The notes under the pieces are model-generated. The model was not told where the DNA came from. It worked only from the letters and a program-made list of their open reading frames with translations, and did no database searches. Below, in pieces: positions 15,363-27,516 of a DNA stretch of 64,000 nucleotides; within the stretch, counting starts at the first letter, position 1; each line of letters opens with the position of its first letter. The DNA lies in assembly GCA_034440575.1 (NCBI GenBank), contig JAOTOL010001304.1, positions 213,501 to 277,500 on the forward strand, given 5' to 3'. A program made the translations under genes and the position numbers. The DNA is from Imbricaverruca yamaguchii. Its lineage: Eukaryota; Arthropoda; Thecostraca; Neoverrucidae.

Positions 15363-16279
15363 TCCCTACATACATCGCTTGATTAAAAATGCGGAGAAGG
15401 CACTGCACTGGGAACTCGTCAAATATTGCGTGGGTTCAGGGGCGCTGATTTCAGAAGATTATTTTCGTGGGAATACACGGAAGGGGGCGCAACCAAATGG
15501 ATTTGAGGACCCACCCAATATGGTCCCATGTTACAAGTTTAAATTATTTGGTAGGGGCAAGCCAGCATTGGGGGGGGGGGGCAAGCCAGCATGGGGACAA
15601 GGCCCCTCAAAATTAAGCAAATCGACACCCACGCCTAGGTTACCTGAACTCGCCTTCAAAATATCTGGCGGCTATATCATTCATGAAGGCGAATTCGTAA
15701 AAGATTTGGGTTTACTCTTGGATCGCAATTTGTAATATGTACGACATGTCAACAAACTGGTGTTACACTCCTCATGGTACTGAGTCATGTCCGATAGTGT
15801 ATCCCTCGTGAGCATCTCCTAGCAATTGCATCACGTCATCACGTGTCTGATACTGCATACTTGCATATGGCAACTGATCAGCCCAATGTATACCACGCAA
15901 ATAAAAACGTTCACTCCACTGCACGTGTAGTTTTAGGACGAAGCAGGCGAAGAGACCATGTAAACGACGGCATGGACGAACTGGAATGGTTGTCGGCTCA
16001 TGAGCTCTGTGTGTATCACTCGCTGTGTTTGTTGAAGAGGATGATGGAGATTGGTGAATCAAACCAGCTGGCGCAACAATTTCCGAGACACACCTGAACA
16101 AACAATTACACGTGCCGAATATCCGAACGGAATCAGGTATGTGAAGATTCGCATGCAGATCAACTGGTGCTTTTAATAGACTGCCAACGAACATGCAGGA
16201 GAGCAACATCGGAGCATGCAAGTACAAGTTTAAGAAGTGCCTTTGGCAACAGATAGTATGTGTGATTGTAGTGAGGATT
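15363..16279. other. non-coding DNA
   Basis: No recognisable gene. A short duplicated GGGGCAAGCCAGCATGGGG-type motif lies near 15555-15600. Confidence 0.45.
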
Positions 16280-18890
16280 CAAGTATGTGTAATGTCAGGC
16301 GAACATCACACTCACGGCAGAGCGGTGGAGAGCAACGATCGACCAGCTAGCCATGAGTCAATCTCGTATGGCCAAGCCGAAGTCGAGCCAGGGTCACCTC
16401 CAGTTCACGGTTGTTTTGCGAGCTGGTGGACCACGGGGCCAGAGTCGGTTTGATGTAAAAAATTACTGGAGTGTGTGGTCCTCCATTCCTCTTGTAGTTA
16501 ATTTGCGAAGCACATTTTTGTTTGATGTCAGACTTCAGAGAGCGCAAGCGCAACACAGAGAGCCGAAGTGTTCAGAGGTGAAAACGGTGGTGAAGTTAAC
16601 GAGTCTCGTGCCAAAGCGGAAGTTTCGGACCACAGCGGCTGCACCAGTCTTCTCACCGTGACCAGAGCCGTCGGTGTAGAAAAACTCATAATCACTGTGT
16701 ACTCCATGAAAGACGCTCGCACCTCGATCTCCGTGGTCTGTGGTTTGCTGAAGTGCAAGAGATATTCGATGGGTAATGCGTTATAAAGCCAGAATGGAAA
16801 CAGAAGAGGTTGGATGGAAATGGACAGCGCTGACATCCCCAGTGTTGCAGCAGCTCCTTCAGCGAGCCTTGCCACGGTGTGTAATGGTCTCAGTTACCTG
16901 CTGCGGCCTGGAGCTCGACCCGGTCTGAACCCTGAAGATGTTGGATAATTTCGTGTGCTCTGGACCTGATACCTGTTTCGGATTATTGAAAACATTCGTT
17001 GAAGAAACAGCATTACCTTGTGGCAGTCCATGATTATGTAAATTCGTATCCGACAAGGAGGAATGGCAGTTTACTAGGAAGGAACGTCGTTAGAGAGAGT
17101 TTTCCAGGAAGTGCGCAATATGTCCGCGTACTCCAGCATCGTGGAGCCTGGCGAGAACAGTTCCTCTGTGAACTTTGCTGAAAGCCGCCGTTAAATCCAG
17201 GAACACCGCCACTGTTGCTTATCGTGTAAGGAATCCATTTTGGACAGAAGTAACAAGGCGGATTATATTTGAGGATGTGTCTTGCGACGAAAACCGCTCT
17301 GGAATGGGCAGATGATATCATTGGTTTCTAGAAAGTATGCACTCGTGCGTTTACCATTCTCTCCACCACTTTATATAGGCAGTTCGTGAATGATATTGGG
17401 CAATAGAAAAACAACTGACAGCATATCCTTTTCAGATTTTTTAAAGAGGGATGATAATTGAATCGAACCACTTTTCCGGGAACAGATGGTTTTCCCAGAG
17501 GAAGTGTATTGCGGGGAGCAAGCTGCGTCAATTCGTCTCATATAGCTCGATATAGAATGCATATGAGATACCATCAGCACCGCAGGACTTCTTGATTGAC
17601 TTGGCTGGGGACATCTTCAGTTCTTCCATTGTAAAGGGAACATTATATGTTTCTAAGCCGTGAGAATTAAAGTTTAGGCTTTCCGAAACAGTTTCTATGT
17701 CGTGGTGAACGCTCGGCGAATACGTATCAGAAGCAGAAATCGAGGAAAAATAGGTGGCAAACGCGCTTGTTACGTCTCATCGTTGGGTGAGAATGTCATT
17801 CGTGCTCTGAAGCTGTGGAAACGTATTATAATATGTGCGTAGAGAGACGAAGGAACTAATCGAATTCCAAACCCTTGTCATCGATGTAAAACGGTTACAC
17901 GAAGAGGCGAAATATCATCATGCCTCCTGTCTTTTTCATATCGCAGTGTTTCGGAGCATGCTTTGCGTGCCTCCGTATGCAGTTGGATGTGAAATTCGCA
18001 AATGTAGCGCTGAAGAGCACGCAAGGCCCACTGCCGCCTGCCTTTTGCGTGCTCACATCGTGGGTTCTATCAGATTGCGTTTTTGCTACGGAAATCAAAA
18101 TTGCGAACAGGACGTATGCGAGGAAAGGTCCATGATGCTGAGTGAGCAATTGCCGGGGTAAACATGTAATAGTGGGTTGTGGATTATCGCTGTTTTCTTG
18201 CTAGAGTATTGTTGAAGGCGCTCCAGTCAACATTCGATAGCTCCCATTTCTCTATGAATGGGGAAGGAGGTAGTGGAGGTCCACTGGTGAGGAAAATATG
18301 CATAGGGAAGTGATCAGAGAACAGAGGGTCAGTAGCTGCCGACCAGTTGAATAGGGGTGTGAGGTTTACAGAGGCGAGAGATAGGTTTATGGCAGAAGTC
18401 GTACGAAAACTTGAGCTTAGGAACGTGTGGGATCCATCGTTAAAAATGTTGTGTATTTTTAATAACTGCACAATCATTCTACTAGGTGGGGATATCCGTA
18501 CGCGTCCCCACATTGGATGGTGAACATTGAAATTGCCTAAAAGCAGGCATTGAGGTGGTATTTCCTGAAACAAGCCATGCAAGTTTGTGAATGTGACATG
18601 TGGTGAGTGAGGGGGTAAGCAAACAGAGGCAATTACAAAAATTAAGTTGCTGATTTAAACATAGACTGCCGCTGCGTTTATAGGAGAGCAAAGTTGAAAT
18701 TCCTGTTAAGCAATACTATTTGATACATAAAGAGCCAAACCACCCTGCCTAAAATTGGAATTAGCGTTGTTTTGATACAGTGTGTATCCAGTTATTGAAC
18801 AATTGTATGTATCAAAGTCCCGAATATGTGCTTCTTTTAGGGCGGCTATTGCTGGCGCCTCATTCAGTATTAATTGTTTGAATTATCCGC
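16280..18890 (-). mobile_element. broken I-like LINE (EN, RT, RNase H remnants)
   Basis: The ORF2 of a non-LTR retrotransposon is readable on the minus strand with many stops and frameshifts. In transcription order: endonuclease about 18890-18190 (KEAHIRDFD, GGLALYVS, LLLGNFNVHHPMWG, NDGSHTF, FSDHFPMHIF); reverse transcriptase about 17660-16990 (KSCGADGISYAFY, QSGFRRKT, VAVFLDLTAAFSKVH, GLPQGNAVSS); RNase H about 16690-16500 (EFFYTDGSG, TSEHFGSLCCA); and a tail at about 16400-16280 (LARLRLGHTRLTHG followed by a CPPLCREC-like Cys motif). An RNase H after RT and the RLRxGHTRLTH motif point to the I group rather than CR1. It is inactive. Confidence 0.8.
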
Positions 18891-19044
18891 AGTGCGACAA
18901 GGAACCAGACACATGCAATTGAAGAAAGAATATCACTGACCACTTGACTTGTAGTGGGGAGAGGGACCTTCCTCCACGAAGTTCAGCGTTTTTTTCTCGC
19001 GTCGGGTGCTGGGCAGGTGAGCAAGTGAGATGAGTCCCCATTAT

Positions 19045-19887
19045 TTAACCCGTCCCGTCTCGGGGGGTCTTCAACCGCCACCCCCTCAGGTTTTTCGCGG
19101 ATAGCGGACGAACGGCGCGCGGCAGCGCGCTCAAATTTCGCATACCTCTTCCCACATCAATTTGACATGCTGATTCAAAATTTTTAGGTCAGGTCATCTA
19201 GGGTCAACGAGTTAGTCAAGGTCAAGTGAGGTCACCTCCCAAAACGTTCAACCAGTCGTCACGTTTTAACGGTACAGATATTTCAATGAAACTTTCAGCG
19301 TTTGCTTATCTTTACGGATGCAACAAAACGTACGAGTTGAATTTTTCATTTTTTTCCGTTTTTGACTACATATAACTTTTGCGTATTTGCTAAATTGCAG
19401 TTCAAATACAGGATTCTGGCTAAAGTAAGCATTTTGTATTAGGGCAAGTTGACTTCCCACAACGTTTCTGTTGGTCTGTTCTACCCAGTGGAAAATGAAA
19501 ATTTAAGAAAACTTGAAAACTCAAAATTTTGAAATTTCGAAAAAAAAATTATATTTTGTGGGGGGCCAAAAAAAATTATAGACCTGGCCGATTTCGCTGT
19601 CCTTTTCTCATTCCAAATACTTTTGTTTTCATATCCCCCAAAATGAACTCACCAGAGCCAAAAACATAATGTAAGCCGTGAAAAGTCGTGAAAATCTAGC
19701 CCCTGGTGACGTCACTTTTGGCGAAAATTGTTTTGGAGGGTGGATCCGACCCTCGTCGAGCGCTTTCCCATGACGCCTCTTTCGTTTTCGTGCGACGCTT
19801 AGTTTGGATTTTAGAGGGGGGTCTTCAACCGCCCCCTCCCCCCGAGACGGGGTGGGAGGATCTGATCGGAAAGACGGCGCGAGTTAA
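19045..19887 (+). mobile_element. complete TTAA-flanked non-autonomous element, copy 2
   Basis: An 843-bp element homologous end to end with 13744-14561. It begins TTAACCCGTCCCGTCTCGG and ends GACGGCGCGAGTTAA. It contains three AGGTCA hexamers between about 19185 and 19236, including TCAAGGTCA. There is no coding capacity. Confidence 0.75.
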
Positions 19888-20351
19888 GATAGCTAATCCT
19901 ATCCTTGTATATATAATCCGAATCCAACGAATTATCTCAAAGCGTTTAATTATCTCCGAAATTAAACGCTTGCAATGTTGTCATAAAACAGTCATGTTCT
20001 ATTGAGTCAAACGCGGCCGCGGAATCCAGATTTAGTCGAATACCTGCCTAATCTAGTAGAATACTACGCGGCCACGGCTCATCCACGGCTCATCTCGCTC
20101 CGCCCGCGACTGCTCAACTAGTCCCACACCCATCTCACTTCAGATAAAATATGGCTGCCAATCTCCGAAGCATCCCTGGCCATTCCTCTACGTGTGTCGA
20201 TATGCGGCGGAGCTCGCCTGGCATCAGGCACCTGACATCGCAGGAAAATCGTGAAACGCAAAACCAGCACCGGCCGCCGCGCGGTGACCAGTTGCGGGCG
20301 CCAGGCCCGCCCGAGCGCAGCCCCTCGTGCACAACACCAGCCGTCGGCGCC
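19888..20351. other. 5' flank of JHBP-like gene 2
   Basis: Includes the likely promoter and leader. The coding frame extends upstream in phase to an ATG at 20151, but that part lacks protein-like character and would bury the signal peptide. I could not place a TATA box with confidence. Confidence 0.4.
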
Positions 20352-20729
20352 ATGGCCAGACCCCTGCTCGCGCTGCTGGTCGCCTGCGCCTGCTGCGGCA
20401 TCAGCGCTTACTCCCTCACCAACAACGTCGGCGGCAAGCCGTTCAACTTCCTCTTCCGGCTGTGCCGGCGGCAGGTGGGCAACGAGGCGATCAGCCGCTG
20501 CCTGAAGACGTACCTGAGCACGGGCCTGGCGTTGGTGCGGCCGTTCTTCTCCACCGGCCTGCCGGCGGGCGGCGGTGCCGTGGTGGTGCTGGACCCGCTG
20601 ACGCTCGACGACGTCAGCGACGCCGTCAACACCCCGCCCCGGTGGGTCGTCTCCGGCCTTAGGGTCACCGGCCTCAAGGGCGCACACATTGAGAAGCTGC
20701 AGGTCACGGAGTCTACCCTGGAGCTGGAG
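20352..20729 (+). CDS. secreted takeout/JHBP-like protein 2, exon 1
   Basis: Encodes residues 1-126 of a predicted 215-residue protein. Residues 1-19 are a signal peptide (MARPLLALLVACACCGISA). Then come C38-x11-C50, GLPAGGGAVVVLDPLTLDD (69-87) and WVVSGLRVTGLKGAHIEKL, all aligned with the paralogues at 8761 and 30971. The exon ends at GAG|GTGGGT (phase 0) and joins 22223. Upstream ATGs in frame (20151 and others) were not chosen because the signal peptide must be N-terminal. The family binds small hydrophobic ligands outside cells; the ligand here is unknown. Without splicing the frame runs into low-complexity sequence, which supports the intron. Confidence 0.75.
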
Positions 20730-21337
20730 GTGGGTGAACTCGAGCGCACAGAACAGTTGCATCGCGGAGGCAAGGCTTGCAGTGCCGCATTTTGGCTCGC
20801 CAACACTTTATCAACCATTCCTAACACACCCACTGGGGAGTTCCAGCTGTCGCAACTCCCCCCCCCCCAAAAAAAAAACCATATAACACACCCACCATTG
20901 GTTTATCTAGCTTAACATCACAGCTTTTGCAACTCCACAATACCTGTGCCTGCATCACTTCAGCCCCTTTTGGACTATAATTTTCCATTCTAGCAACATC
21001 AGTTTTTCGATTTGCAAGATCAATTTCTCTAGCGATAGTTCACCATTAATGCAATGTACAGTTAAACAGTTTGAGGACAGGAAAGTTGAAACGTAATTTC
21101 CGTAAAGTTGAAGACGTTGATTAGTAACAATTTGGAAGTTGAAAAGGTGGATAGCCATTTTGAAGATACATCTTTTGATATGACGTTATGCCTTCCAGTA
21201 AAACAATAGTCAATGTAGTATTCCATAATCGATACAACAACCGAACTGCATACCCCATCGTTGCTTACCTACCTGCCCATGGTTGGTTGGTGCGAATAGT
21301 CAGGCTAGTGGTTGGCGGGATGTGTAAAAGCTGGGCG

Positions 21338-21783
21338 ATGGACAGTTGTGGATCCAATTGAACAGGTGTAGGTCCAGCTGATCAGTTGTGAGTCCAATTG
21401 AACAGTTGTGGATCACGTCGCACAGCTGTGGGTCCAGCTGAATAGTTGTTGGTCCAGTTGAACAGTCGTGGGTTCAGTTGAACAGTCGTGGGTCCAGTTG
21501 AACAGTTGCGGGTCCAGTTGAACAGTTGCGGGTCCAGTTGAACAGTTGTGGGTCCAGTTGAACAGTTGCGGGTCCATTTGAACAGTTGCGGGTCCAGTTG
21601 AACAGTTGCGGGTCCAGTTGAACAGTCGTGGGTCCAGTTGAACAGTCGTGGGTCCAGTTGAACAGTTGCGGGTCCAGTTGAACAGTCGTGGGTCCAGTTG
21701 AACAGTTGCGGGTCCAGTTGAACAGTTGCGGGTCCAGTTGAACAGTTGTGGGTCCAGTTGAACAGTTGTGGGTCCAGTTGATC
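21338..21783 (+). repeat. 20-bp minisatellite in the intron of JHBP-like gene 2
   Basis: About 22 copies of a 20-bp unit resembling GGTCCAGTTGAACAGTTGYG. Outer copies are more divergent, the core is nearly uniform. Each unit has two CAGTTG (CAACTG) hexamers. It lies in the 20730-22222 intron. Antisense frames stay open for 127-143 codons because of the repeat and are not genes. Confidence 0.95.
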
Positions 21784-22222
21784 GGCCACAACACGGACCG
21801 AATAACACGACAATCAGCACCTATCCGGCCGACCAGCTCTTCCAGCAGTCTAAGCACGCACTTATCGAAAGGGGATGGGTCTTCTCATTGTGGCAACATC
21901 CCGAAGCGTTTTGCCGTTAGACGTAAACAGTACCTGCGGTATTAGGTTCCCCAAATCACTGTGATTCGTACGGACTTGGAGAACCTGAATGTGTCTCAAA
22001 TGCATGAAAGTGTAATCTGATGAAAGGCTATCTCCCGATTCTTGCGTATGGCGAGGTAGGTATTTTCTCCCATTACCGATGAAGGAAGGGCGTTCATGTT
22101 CATTCTTATCAATATTTATGTCGCGATTTGTCGTGTCATGACATCTAGTCTTATTCAGAAGTTGTGAACGAACGGACGGCTATTTCTTAAGTAGTCTAAT
22201 CATGCTTCCACTTCACCCTCAG

Positions 22223-22492
22223 ATGAGTCTGGACTTCCTGATAGCCGAGGCGCAGTTGTATGTATGGTTCCTGCCGCTGCGGCCGTACGTGCAGCTGGAG
22301 GTGCGACGGCCGCGGGTAATCGTCACCGCCGACTGGGAGTACGTCGGCGGTGACCTGGTCTTCTCGAACTCGGAGAAGATCGTATTCCTCAACGACGGCT
22401 ATTCCATTACCTTGAAGGGGATCGACGTACCGGCTCCTAGCCAGCAGACTGCCGCCTGGCCAACCTTCGGCGGACTGCCGGTGGCCGCCTGA
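22223..22492 (+). CDS. secreted takeout/JHBP-like protein 2, exon 2
   Basis: Encodes residues 127-215. It follows the acceptor CTTCACCCTCAG at 22211-22222, phase 0. Residues align without gaps to JHBP-like protein 3 across LYVWF, VQLEVRRPRVIVTADW (VTADW at 160-164), GGDLVFSN and LNDGYSITL. The end is odd. The two paralogues finish with short acidic tails, but here the last codons (GGLPVAA-stop) are the first copy of the 33-bp minisatellite that follows. The TGA stop is followed by C, a context known for leaky termination in insects, but whether readthrough happens is unknown. Confidence 0.75.
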   Translation: MSLDFLIAEAQLYVWFLPLRPYVQLEVRRPRVIVTADWEYVGGDLVFSNSEKIVFLNDGYSITLKGIDVPAPSQQTAAWPTFGGLPVAA

Positions 22493-23719
22493 CCAGCCGT
22501 CGGCGGACTGACAGTGGCCGCCTGACCAGCCGTCGGTGGACTGACGGTGGCCGCCTGACCAGCCGTCGGCGGACTGACGGTGGCCGCCTGACCAGCCGTC
22601 GGCGGACTGACGGTGGCCGCCTGACCAGCCGTCGGCGGACTGACGGTGGCCGCCTGACCAGCCGTCGGCGGACTGACGGTGGCCGCCTGACCAGCCGTCG
22701 GCGGACTGACGGTGGCCGCCTGACCAGCCGTCGGCGGACTGACGGTGGCCGCCTGACCAGCCGCTGGTGGACTGACGGTGGCCGCCTGACCAGCCGTCGG
22801 CGGACTGACGGTGGCCGCCTGACCAGCCGTCGGCGGACTGACGGTGGCCGCCTGACCAGCCGTCGGCGGACTGACGGTGGCCGCCTGACCAGCCGTCGGT
22901 GGACTGACGGTGGCCGCCTGACCAGCCGTCGGGGGACTGACGGTGGCCGCCTGACCAGCCGTCGGCGGACTGACGGTGGCCGCCTGACCAGCCGTCGGGG
23001 GACTGACGGTGGCCGCCTGACCAGCCGTCGGGGACTGACGGTGGCCGCCTGACCAGCCGTCGGCGGACTGACGGTGGCCGCCTGACCAGCCGTCGGCGGA
23101 CTGACGGTGGCCGCCTGACCAGCCGTCGGCGGACTGACGGTGGCCGCCTGACCAGCCGTCGGCGGACTGACGGTGGCCGCCTGACCAGCCGTCGGCGGAC
23201 TGACGGTGGCCGCCTGACCAGCCGTCGGCGGACTGACGGTGGCCGCCTGACCAGCCGTCGGCGGACTGACGGTGGCCGCCTGACCAGCGACAAGCCGTCG
23301 GCGGACTGACGGTGGCCGCCTGACCAGCCGTCGGCGGACTGACGGTGGCCGCCTGACCAGCCGTCGGTGGACTGACGGTGGCCGCCTGACCAGCCGTCGG
23401 TGGACTGACGGTGGCCGCCTGACCAGCCGTCGGCGGACTGACGGTGGCCGCCTGACCAGCCGTCGGCGGACTGACGGTGCCGCCTGACCAGCCGTCGGCG
23501 GACTGACGGTGGCCGCCTGACCAGCCGTCGGCGGACTGACGGTGGCCGCCTGACCAGCCGTCGGCGGACTGACGGTGGCCGCCTGACCAGCCGTCGGCGG
23601 ACTGACGGTGGCCGCCTGACCAGCCGTCGGCGGACTGACGGTGGCCGCCTGACCAGCCGTCGGTGGACTGACGGTGGCCGCCTGACCAGCCGTCGGCGGA
23701 CTGACGGTGGCCGCTTGAC
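22457..23719 (+). repeat. 33-bp minisatellite starting inside the last codons of JHBP-like gene 2
   Basis: About 38 head-to-tail units of 33 bp (core GACCAGCCGTCGGCGGACTG, then ACGGTGGCCGCCT) with few substitutions: C/T at GGC/GGT, some GGG variants, one 1-bp deletion near 23033, another near 23480 and one 8-bp insertion near 23288. In the gene's frame each unit reads GGLTVAA-stop-PAV, so each copy carries the stop codon. The array forms the 3' UTR of gene 2. All three antisense frames are open for up to about 510 codons, a repeat artefact. Confidence 0.95.
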
Positions 23720-24476
23720 CACTTGTGCCCAATACACTGACGGTAGACATTTCCTATCCCAGAGACTGTCATGTGATACCTATGTGATGACATGTGATGC
23801 GATGTTGAGTTTGCAGATAGCATTGGGTGTCAATACACTTTGTAATACATTTGCTTAAGCTTTTCTCTGCAGAAATAGTTCACCAAGACATCTCAGTGCA
23901 AATTAAAAGGCTGGCTATAACATTATTAAATACTTAATATAATGCCCTGTAACCGTCTGACTCCTGACGGTGTAAACTGCCCTGCGTTTGATTTGCCGAT
24001 CGGAAAATGTTCATGATCTGTAAACTTGGGGGTTGTTCCAAGGTTGTCCAAGCATCAATCGCTCTCCATGTTTTGTACGGACGACGTGCCGGATGCCAAG
24101 GCCATAATACGTCTCCACTCAACAGATGACACGAATGACTAGATATGTTTTTAGTCCGTAGAATTCAAACAGACAAAACTTGCGCCGTGCTGATAGTCCA
24201 AAACTCAAATAGTCAAGGCTTGCGGGCTTGCTGATAGTCGATCTTACTGGCTAGCGTTATCCACCATCGCAGGGAACCCCAGTTGTTCGCACAAGCAGCA
24301 AACACACACATCAACATATGCAGTCTAGTTGTCACGAGAGGGAGTGCAAGATCAGCTCGTTCTCGGAGGTTTGCCAAGCTTATCTGACTTCTGGTCAGGG
24401 GAGAGTGATTTTTAGGTGTGCTGGACCATAAAGACCGTTTGCGCCGCCTCTACGAGTACGCTACATATCCGTTTTT
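23720..24476. other. non-coding DNA after the minisatellite
   Basis: No gene seen. Duplicated phrases such as AGACAAAACTTGCG/ AGTCAAGGCTTGCGG occur near 24170-24230. Confidence 0.45.
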
Positions 24477-24491
24477 AAAGCGAGTGCTTGC

Positions 24492-24673
24492 TTGTTGTTT
24501 GTTTATTGGGTGGCTGACGACGCACTTTATGCACATTCACGGCTAATGGCGCCGCCCACACTGTTTCGCCGGTGGGCCGCGGGATTTTACGTGTCCTGAG
24601 CGGCGCTAGTGTCGAACCTGGGACCCTTGGTGCCCATAGCCCGATACCTTAACCGCTCGGCCATCCCCGCCCC
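24492..24673 (-). mobile_element. tRNA-derived SINE
   Basis: On the minus strand the element begins GGCGGGGATGGCCGAGCGG, a Leu/Ser-tRNA-like A box, followed by a B box GGTTCGACACT and a body ending in AATAAACAAACAA. Flanks repeat as AAAGCGAGTGCTTGC (24477-24491) and AAAGCGAATGCTTAC (24674-24688), a 15-bp target-site duplication with two mismatches. The downstream arm does not close a tRNA cloverleaf, so this is a retroposon and not a tRNA gene. Confidence 0.8.
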
Positions 24674-27516
24674 AAAGCGAATGCTTACGAAAAAGTGCAA
24701 GCAAGTGTACAATTACGTTAAGAGAGCTCTACGTTGTAGTTTATGGGGTATTTCAGGTGCTGAATGTGGGAGCTGGGTGGGGGACGTCTCTCTGACGTCC
24801 AAATGGTTTTAGTTTTACTTCACTAATCCGCACGATAATTTGTAGTTGGGGGGGGTTGATAGTGACGAGAAGTTGACTTCGCTAGGGTGCCGGCTTTAGC
24901 CTATTCTTCTTGAAGAGCACCGAGGGATCCTTACCGTGCGAATAAGGAGGCAATTGTCCACACCGCCCATAACGCCGGCCGCCGTCGCGCGTTAGTTGTT
25001 AGTAACGGGGTGTTTCACGACGCACTTTATGCACATGCACTTGTTAGTAGCGGGTTAGTCTAAGCATGCTATGCAGGGTTGTCAGTTGGGTTAGTACGGT
25101 GTTTTGCAACTCGTTTTATCTACGTCCGCTGTTCCTCTGGGTAGCCGTTTTACGTCATGAGTTGCAAGGTAAATCGGCTCGTCTACGTTCAATGGGTCCT
25201 CTGGGTTTTACGTTATGCTGTGTTATATTTTTATTTTTATTTTCTCAAAGCAAGTCGGCTTATCTACGTCCGACTGCGTCGCTAGGTAACCATTTATTGC
25301 CAATTAGAAAGCAATTCGGCTCATGTACATCTGATGCCATTCGGGGATGGCTATTTACGTGTTTCCCAAGAGTGTTTCGCGGGCATGCATTGGGTGTTGA
25401 TGTGAGTGTTGGTGGTGTGGTGTCTACAGTGCTCCTGCTAGTTTTGTGGTGTGCATATATTCAAACAGCAATTGAATGAGTTCTGAGTGCTTGTCACCGA
25501 GAGACGATGGAAGCGACAGGGTGATGCCATCTCTTTGACAGAATGCCTTAAATGGTTGTCTTTGAGTCTAGGATACTACAGTCTGTCAGGATGTGGCCTA
25601 TGCTTAACCTGGTGTTGCAGGTGTCGCAGTGAGGTGTTGTATATTGGTCACCCTATAGTTGAAGATGTATTAGTTTTGTGCAACCAGTTCTGAGTCTAGT
25701 GAGGATGACCTCTTTTTGTCGACGAGATTGATTTGATGTCTTGCATGTGACAATATTCCGCTTATGCACCAATACTTAGCATAACTCTGCTCTATGGCTC
25801 TCCTTCTACTGCTCACACCCTAGGCTGTTGTACGCCCAGTTGCCCGCCACATGCTCCTAGCCTTATTACTTGCATTGCAATGTCATATCAGTTTCCGTAA
25901 AGCGCTACAAATATCGCGGTGAGGAAACCACCACTTGGTGAATGAAGTGTTTCCCTTGTGCGTGCCAGCGGGTGAGGTGATCCTTGTCACTGCCCAGCCC
26001 ATTGTCTGCTAGTTCCAAGGCCATGGACAATGCAAGATCATCTGGTTGATGTCGGTCACAACGTTGCGTGCTTATTCTGGTCACGAACAACGTTCACAGA
26101 GGTCAAGACAGCCAAATGGTGGTCGCCGACGGCGACCAAATCGTCGCCAGCAGTCAGGCGTTTTCCCAGTTATTCTGCGCAGTGGTCGCCGACCGGTCGC
26201 CGATGAAAGCGGCGCTCCGGTCAAGCGCGGTGTTTTTGCGAGCAGATTTCTGTTCGCAGTCTTGACATGTGCTTGAGGCGAGGAAATCCGTCCAATTGCT
26301 GAATGAAAAGCTAAAAGTGGCTAATAAAGTCACAGGGATGGCCGGGAAACCTTTGCCAACGTGCTTTTGTTCCAAGTGGCTCTTCCCCGCGCATAATTAT
26401 TTTAGCAAATTATCTTTTGTCAGATCATAACTATTTCAGGAAATATAATTTGCGAATGCAAACTCATTCCAGCAGACATAATTGTCCAGCTTTTGACGTT
26501 CTAAAGGTGTTTAAGTAATTTTGGTCGCCAATACTGCTGATAGTTATAACCATTTGGGCCCCGACCCCACCTGCCACATGGGAGGGTTAATTACCTCTGA
26601 ACGTTCAAAGGTTTAGCTCATGTGCAAGCAGACGTGAAAGGTTGCTACAGATAATTCTTGTCTACCTGTCTCCTAAAGTCGCGATGGATCCCAAAAGCCG
26701 GCGACAGAAAATAACTCCATGACTTATCATGGAACTTCGTAAGTATCTTAGTGTGCCTGAAATTCGTGGCGAAATTTACCCACAAGGACTGTACTCCTTC
26801 ATTACGCACCAGGGATATTGTCTTATATCCTTTTGAGGGGGAAGTGTCCCCTCAATGTCGGCTTTCCCCTCTACAATAATGTTGACGTTTATCATGGGAC
26901 CCTCAGGGACCCATGGGACTGTACATAATGCGAATACAACCGGATAGTTAATCAACCGCGGATATGCTAGAAAGAAGAGTACGAAATGTTCGCCATGCAA
27001 GAGAACCATGATGTGCGTAGATACTGTTGTTTTGCACCACCAGGCAAAGTACCTTTGCGAACTCTCCAGGGTAATGTTACCCATGTATGACGAATTATAT
27101 GTCCTAATATTTCAAACACCTCGCTTTAGCCAGTTTTACGGTGCTCAAGCTACGGTGCGATACAGCCACACTTTGAAGCCTGCTAAGCGTCATACGATGA
27201 AATTACAACCTCCAATCTATTTCCGCATTGTATAATCTGTAGGTTATTCATGCTGTTATCACGAGACCAAATTATCAGTGGCCAGATGTCGGTCAATTCG
27301 CTAGTCCGCATGCACAGGAAGTACTTCCGTCTTCTACTCGGCGGCTGGTATGATCAGATGTCAGTCCGTGATTTTGTTCGAATAGACTATGTTTTAAATG
27401 CCAAGGCCTATTTTGATGATTCGTACATATTTTATCATAACTAGTACATGTTAGCACTTACATGTTAGCATTTATGTACGTCTATCACACTTTGACCCAA
27501 GTTAGAGACCGTTTAG
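24674..27516. other. non-coding DNA
   Basis: No gene recognised. A 24-bp match to the SINE body (ACGACGCACTTTATGCACAT) lies at about 25018-25041. Short frames (25066-25479, 26046-26276, 27250-27444) have no domains. Confidence 0.45.

Noticed and set aside
21382..21857. Minus-strand ORFs with NWTHNCSTG repeats
   Set aside because: A 20-bp intronic repeat read in three frames; not a protein.
22196..23823. Minus-strand ORFs of 437-513 codons
   Set aside because: All three antisense frames of the 33-bp minisatellite are open; the true coding strand is plus and ends at 22492.
24492..24673. tRNA-Ser/Leu gene on the minus strand
   Set aside because: A and B boxes exist but the acceptor and anticodon stems do not pair; flanking duplication shows it is a SINE.
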